From: Candidatus Heimdallarchaeota archaeon
GTDB lineage: Archaea; Asgardarchaeota; Heimdallarchaeia; Hodarchaeales; Hodarchaeaceae
Assembly: GCA_020353515.1 (NCBI GenBank)
Contig: CP070695.1
Span: 569,622-633,621, forward strand
DNA length: 64,000 bases
Direction of reading: 5' to 3'
Positions within the stretch are counted from its first letter, which is position 1; each line of letters opens with the position of its first letter. Below are positions 60,359-64,000 of the stretch, piece by piece. Under the pieces are notes generated by a model that saw only the letters and a list, made by a program, of their open reading frames with translations, made no database searches and was not told where the DNA came from. The position numbers were made by a program, and so were the translations under genes.

Positions 60359-60568
60359 TTATGCCGCCATTACGGCCATCAACATCATGATGCTGCCACC
60401 TGTATTATTTAGAATGTGAACTAGCATGCTGAAGCGAATGTCTTTTTTCTTCCAAACCAAATATCCCAAAGGCAATAGTGCAATGATTCGTATGGGGTTT
60501 TCCCATGGCGAGAAGAAGTGATATAGAGAAAAAAGAATCCTTTTTCCATATAGAACTATAATCGATCC
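60359..60568 (-). pseudogene. CPBP-family membrane protease C-terminal remnant
   Basis: In the region 60236-60636, which has no complete gene, the leftward frame 60568-60359 reads about 69 codons without a start: LYHFFSPWENPIRII, ALLPLGYLVWKKKDI and SMLVHILNNTGG. The histidine-asparagine pair (HILNN) and the framing match the last catalytic helix of CPBP proteases. The EExxxR motif that should precede it is missing, so only the end of the gene remains. Confidence 0.65.
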
Positions 60569-60636
60569 TCACATACATACTAAACTCTAATCATTAATAC
60601 GATTCGTCAGACCAACTCGTTAATTATAAAAAAGAA

Positions 60637-60876
60637 TTATTCCCCCTCTGGTCTTAAATTATCCCAGAATTTCTTCGGTGGATGACGCAAATCATAGTCG
60701 ACTCGTGTGTCGTGTAGAACTCGTGAACAATAAGGATCTCCTTGTGCATTGGTATGCTCCATTGTTAAAATTAAACTCTCATCACGCATTTTTGCGCCTT
60801 CGTAATCTCCATAACAACAGACAAGGTACTTAAGTTCAGAATCTCTCGCCTGTTTTTCGTAGTTATTAATACACAC
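60637..60876 (-). pseudogene. L-2-amino-thiazoline-4-carboxylate hydrolase-family C-terminal fragment
   Basis: This 79-residue frame opens at a GTG with a stop codon just before it. Its wording, LVCCYGDYEGAKMRDES, NAQGDPYCSRVLHDTR and RHPPKKFWDN, matches the C-terminal half of the ATC hydrolase family (PF14196), including Cys/Asp-rich motifs. The N-terminal helices are missing, so it is likely a decayed gene, though a short product could be made. It is the last gene of the leftward run that starts at 62484. Confidence 0.6.
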
Positions 60877-60906
60877 TTCTATCTAGTGAATTACAAAAAT
60901 TATACA

Positions 60907-61806
60907 CTAATACAATATTTTTTCATAAATACCAAATTCAGCAGCGAGTTTTAAGCCAAGAAATTTGACAGCTTCTTCATATCTCAACAAATCGTTTAAA
61001 AGATCGATTAAGAAGGATTTGCAATTCTTCTGAATACAATTATGTATTGTTTTAACAATAAGTTGTTTCAAATAATCTTCATTCATCGCATCAATATAAA
61101 AGGTAGCTGCAATATCGTTATTAAAAGAGTTTGGAAGAGCAAAACAATAACCTGCAATTTTATTATCCTTTCGAATAACTAAGTGACTTATCAAATCCTC
61201 TCGTGAATCAACTTCCACTATCCAATTCTTAGCGTTCTTTTTTGACATTTTAAAGAAATTAGATACATCTACAGAACATTCTGATAAATCCCTCTTTAGA
61301 TCGAATTGTTGAACGTCTTTTTTAGGATAATCAGGTAATCCATTGCTGAGATCATAATTATAATATTTCTTGTATCCTAATTGAAAATCCTTAAGTGGTT
61401 TAAACCCCCACTTTTCAGATATTCGAATACTATTCTCCCACATAGTTGAGACTCTTACTTGAATAGATTTCACACCCTTAAATTTATAGAACTCAATTAT
61501 ATTCTCCATAAAGAGATCCACTACTCCATCATGTCCGCGTAAGACACTAGGGAATTGAATATAAGCAGCTGGTCTCTCATGAATCATTATAGCTGGGCCT
61601 TCATTTGTAAGCTTAGATTTAAGATATCCTACCATTTTATTTCCCTCGAAACATGATAAAACACTTTCAGGATCAAAGTTTGGATCAGAAAAGTAACTTT
61701 TAAGCCCAAGATTGAACCAGGGTTGACTTTTTCCTAATTCTATCTCAATTTTATCATGTTCTTCCTCAAAACCAGGTTCATATGTTTTAATTACATAATT
61801 TGACAT
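60907..61806 (-). CDS. Tandem-GNAT protein
   Basis: This 299-residue protein has two GNAT-like halves. The first shows FEGNKMVGYLKSKLTN and the HDGVVDLFMENIIEF and ENSIRISEKWGFKPL segments; the second shows KDNKIAGYCFALPN and ends with LLRYEEAVKFLGLKL. The usual acetyl-CoA loop (QxxGxG/A) is weak in both halves, so binding or activity may differ. Substrate unknown. It lies 26 bp after a TIGR04076 gene in a leftward cluster. Confidence 0.75.
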   Translation of the reverse strand: MSNYVIKTYEPGFEEEHDKIEIELGKSQPWFNLGLKSYFSDPNFDPESVLSCFEGNKMVGYLKSKLTNEGPAIMIHERPAAYIQFPSVLRGHDGVVDLFMENIIEFYKFKGVKSIQVRVSTMWENSIRISEKWGFKPLKDFQLGYKKYYNYDLSNGLPDYPKKDVQQFDLKRDLSECSVDVSNFFKMSKKNAKNWIVEVDSREDLISHLVIRKDNKIAGYCFALPNSFNNDIAATFYIDAMNEDYLKQLIVKTIHNCIQKNCKSFLIDLLNDLLRYEEAVKFLGLKLAAEFGIYEKILY

Positions 61807-61832
61807 TTCAAAGTCTCCCTATATGCTGATAA

Positions 61833-62153
61833 TCAAAAATTAAATCCTCTAATTCTTTCAAGTTTGAAACAAACAGGCCTTTTCCCATCAGTACAACTAG
61901 TATACATCACTCCAGATTCTGTCCAACTGTGTTCTCCCCCAAAAAGAAGTACTAGTAGATCCTTATACAGATCATGCCATGCCCACCTACAAAAACCTTC
62001 AGGACATTGTAGTCCTTCTACAATGTATTCTTGTCCTTGTTCAAACTCCGAGCATATCCTTGAGACTTGACCTGAAGGTGGGTCTATTATTTCATGTCCA
62101 AAAACATCCATAGGACTGAATTTTTTTATAACAGTTATTTTAATTTTACTCAT
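61833..62153 (-). CDS. TIGR04076-family protein (first of two copies)
   Basis: This 106-residue protein has the family pattern: IKITVIKKFSPMDVFG at the start, CSEFEQGQEYIVEG, CPEGFCRWAWHDLYKDLLVLLFGG and TSCTDGKRPVCFKLER at the end. Conserved cysteines and the Trp-rich segment suggest a metal or cofactor site, but the family has no assigned function. Its neighbour at 62173 is a close copy, so this is a local duplication. Confidence 0.88.
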   Translation of the reverse strand: MSKIKITVIKKFSPMDVFGHEIIDPPSGQVSRICSEFEQGQEYIVEGLQCPEGFCRWAWHDLYKDLLVLLFGGEHSWTESGVMYTSCTDGKRPVCFKLERIRGFNF

Positions 62154-62172
62154 TTAAATCACGTTTATTAAA

Positions 62173-62484
62173 TCAATCTACTTCTATTTTTTCTAATTTA
62201 AAACATACAGGTCTCATACCATCGGTACAACATACATACACCCTATTGGGTTCTTTCCAATTTTCAGCTCCCCCGAACACTAATATAGAGATATCTGTGT
62301 ATATATCATTCCATGCCCATCCACAAAAATCCTCAGGTTTTTCTAAATCGTTCACAAAAAACTCTTGATTGTCTTCAAATGATTGACAAACTGTTACATC
62401 TTTTCCAGAAGGAGATTTCATTTCATGACCGAAAACATCTACTGGAGAAAAACGTTTAATCACGGAAATCTTGATTCTAGTCAT
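62173..62484 (-). CDS. TIGR04076-family protein (second of two copies)
   Basis: About 103 residues with IKISVIKRFSPVDVFG, CQSFEDNQEFFVND, FCGWAWNDIYTDISILVFGG and CCTDGMRPVCFKLEK, aligning along its length with the preceding gene product. The frame opens at 62532, but AAGGATGA lies just before the ATG at 62484 (MTRIKIS), which starts like the paralog. First gene of the leftward run to 60637. Confidence 0.88.
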   Translation of the reverse strand: MTRIKISVIKRFSPVDVFGHEMKSPSGKDVTVCQSFEDNQEFFVNDLEKPEDFCGWAWNDIYTDISILVFGGAENWKEPNRVYVCCTDGMRPVCFKLEKIEVD

Positions 62485-62661
62485 ATTCATCATCCTTTTT
62501 AATTTTTTATTTTTTTGAAAAATATGGTTCATTATTTTAAATATGTTTATATTCTGGTAAAAATAAAATGCAACTTCAACATAATTTGGCTAACAAAATA
62601 TATCAATGAAATTTGGATATTTAAATGGAAATTTCCCCCGTTACAAATTAATGGTGACTAT

Positions 62662-64000
62662 ATGACTATCAAAAAAGACTATTTGGATAAAGTTCATACT
62701 GATGTACCTTTAACGAAATTTATCAACGAAAAACTTTGGAAAGATATTTTCTACAACGAAATATACAGTTCTATAATGAAAACACTTAATGAAAAACCAA
62801 TAACCTTTAATGAGATTTATAAGGAGAGTATAAAGCTAATTCATAAAAAACGATCTGAAGCAAGCATTTATCGAGATTTGAGAGCTTTAATTAACCAAAA
62901 TTTAATTTTAGAAGTCGGTCATCGTGTTCATCCAGACAAAATCTTTAGTAAAAGATTATATTATCGTTCAGCGGAAATTATATTATTTAAAAACGCAGAT
63001 GAAATTATCTGGAATTCAGATAGCGGTGATGGTCTAGCATTGGTTATTGGAATGATAATTAGTCGCCATTATAATAATGAAAAGCCAATTGCTTCAATAT
63101 TTCGAAATTACATGCTTTCTCTTGAAAAAAATTTTTCTCATTTACGAGAATCAACAGTAAGAAAATTTCTTGAGCATAGTGAGGAAGAAAATCAACTCTC
63201 CTTAAAGAAAAAACTAAAATGCATTACAAATTTTGATGCAAAAGATCTATACTTCTTTTTCAACCATCTAGGTTTAATTTTAGGAATGTTGCTAGGTGAA
63301 AAGGCTCTAATTCTTAAACAAGGTCTACAAACCTCTTTTAATCAGAAAAAAGATAAAAAGACAATTCAAGGTTTTTTAACCACTACAGAAAAAAGGCAAG
63401 ATTACATTCTGTACAATCCAGTCTTAATAAAACCGATAGATGCCAAAATCTATGATAACAGGATTAGAAATAATTTTAATTTAATTGTAATTCTAAGAAT
63501 GCTTTCATCAGGATCAATGACACTTAACGAAATACACTCAAACCATCACAGGATGATTTTAGAAAGAATTAGTTACAAGAATAAAACAACAAGCATACCT
63601 AAACCAAAGAGTAAGAATACAATTTATAAGTACATACAAGAGTTAATAGAATCAGGATTTATAATTGAAGCTGGAAGACGACCTATTCCAAATCAAAGTG
63701 CAACTCAAAAATTATATTCTAGATCTGCTGAATTATTTTATAGAATAGAATATAGAGCAGAATACTGGAATTCAGATAACGCAAAGAATGTCAGCTTGGT
63801 TATTGGTCAAATCTTATGCTTTGTTTTAAAAAAGAATGAATTCAATCATGAATTGTTACATCGTTGTATAATTCAATTTGTAACAGAACAAACGAAGTCA
63901 CTAGAAAAGGCCTTAAAAACCGTTAAAACAACTGTAACAGTTGATTACATACGTAAACATGTTTTAGTAGGCGGACAGGAAAGTGGAACCTTTCTTTATA
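62662..64000 (+). CDS. Large regulator with two tandem winged-helix modules (partial, runs off the right edge)
   Basis: The frame is open from an ATG at 62662 to the end of the window, at least 446 codons. Two similar modules are visible. Module one has a winged helix (ITFNEIYKESIKLIHKKR, SEASIYRDLRALINQNLILEV), then RLYYRSAEIILF and IIWNSDSGDGLALVIGMIIS. Module two has a winged helix (MTLNEIHSNHH, NTIYKYIQELIESGFIIEA), then KLYSRSAELFYR and EYWNSDNAKNVSLVIGQIL. So the protein arose by internal duplication. Similar elements in the regulator at 9344 suggest one family. It is monocistronic in the visible part. Confidence 0.75.
   Translation, partial: MTIKKDYLDKVHTDVPLTKFINEKLWKDIFYNEIYSSIMKTLNEKPITFNEIYKESIKLIHKKRSEASIYRDLRALINQNLILEVGHRVHPDKIFSKRLYYRSAEIILFKNADEIIWNSDSGDGLALVIGMIISRHYNNEKPIASIFRNYMLSLEKNFSHLRESTVRKFLEHSEEENQLSLKKKLKCITNFDAKDLYFFFNHLGLILGMLLGEKALILKQGLQTSFNQKKDKKTIQGFLTTTEKRQDYILYNPVLIKPIDAKIYDNRIRNNFNLIVILRMLSSGSMTLNEIHSNHHRMILERISYKNKTTSIPKPKSKNTIYKYIQELIESGFIIEAGRRPIPNQSATQKLYSRSAELFYRIEYRAEYWNSDNAKNVSLVIGQILCFVLKKNEFNHELLHRCIIQFVTEQTKSLEKALKTVKTTVTVDYIRKHVLVGGQESGTFLY

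Overview
The window is a 64 kb stretch of AT-rich DNA that reads as archaeal, most likely an Asgard (Promethearchaeota) archaeon. The reasons are a RIO1-type kinase, a fused ADP-forming acyl-CoA synthetase, TATA-like boxes upstream of genes instead of bacterial -35/-10 promoters, many winged-helix and PCI-like domains, and a protein that closely resembles the eukaryotic translocon-associated protein beta subunit (TRAP-beta/SSR2). The phylum-level assignment is inference; no rRNA or tRNA gene was found to anchor it.

Layout. 1-2845: molybdenum hydroxylase genes (partial XdhC-type factor, [2Fe-2S] subunit, molybdopterin subunit). 3076-9138: a short-chain dehydrogenase, a frameshifted multi-membrane gene, two methyltransferases, two unknown proteins and an MFS exporter, whose divergent winged-helix regulator is at 9344. 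12089-14480: a 4-hydroxybutyryl-CoA dehydratase-like protein divergent from an enoyl-CoA hydratase. 14482-20566: a six-gene leftward operon with an ABC importer (one fused double permease, two ATPases, no binding protein), a DUF47/PhoU-like protein, a class III sirtuin and a metallo-hydrolase. 21901-24219: a CofD-like domain fused to helical repeats and a PCI-like winged helix. 28194-32860: a five-gene leftward operon joining a surface-anchored linalool dehydratase/isomerase-like enzyme, an ECF S-component-like protein, a small membrane protein and a MacB/LolD-type ABC transporter. 33156: a winged-helix ferredoxin protein. 34378-38508: an ABC-2 transporter, PadR regulator, HAAS-domain membrane protein and CPBP protease in one operon. 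39079-46282: SagB-type oxidoreductase, GNATs, RIO1, a TPR protein and an M24-fold protein that lacks the usual metal ligands. 47657-49726: a zinc-ribbon microprotein and a second ABC-2 transporter behind an 18-bp palindrome. 49743-51771: TRAP-beta-like protein and a duplicated winged-helix/zinc-finger protein. 51873-57104: acyl-CoA transferase-GNAT fusion, ADP-forming acyl-CoA synthetase and DRTGG protein, a likely acyl-CoA/acetate energy module. 57101-64000: PAS sensor, serine beta-lactamase-like protein, a decayed block, tandem TIGR04076 proteins and a large duplicated winged-helix regulator that leaves the window.

How the parts fit. The metabolic genes (molybdenum hydroxylase, 4-hydroxybutyryl-CoA dehydratase-like, enoyl-CoA hydratase, acyl-CoA dehydrogenase, CoA transferase, ADP-forming synthetase) suggest a heterotroph that degrades organic or fatty acids through CoA thioesters and conserves energy at the acyl-CoA synthetase step. 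Much of the remainder is transport with local regulators. Several genes are broken by single-base slips, often at homopolymers, plus a few C-terminal remnants. This may be genuine decay, or residual consensus errors if this is a long-read assembly. The most unusual items are the linalool dehydratase-like operon, the CofD-like fusion, the TRAP-beta-like protein and the duplicated winged-helix/zinc-finger protein.
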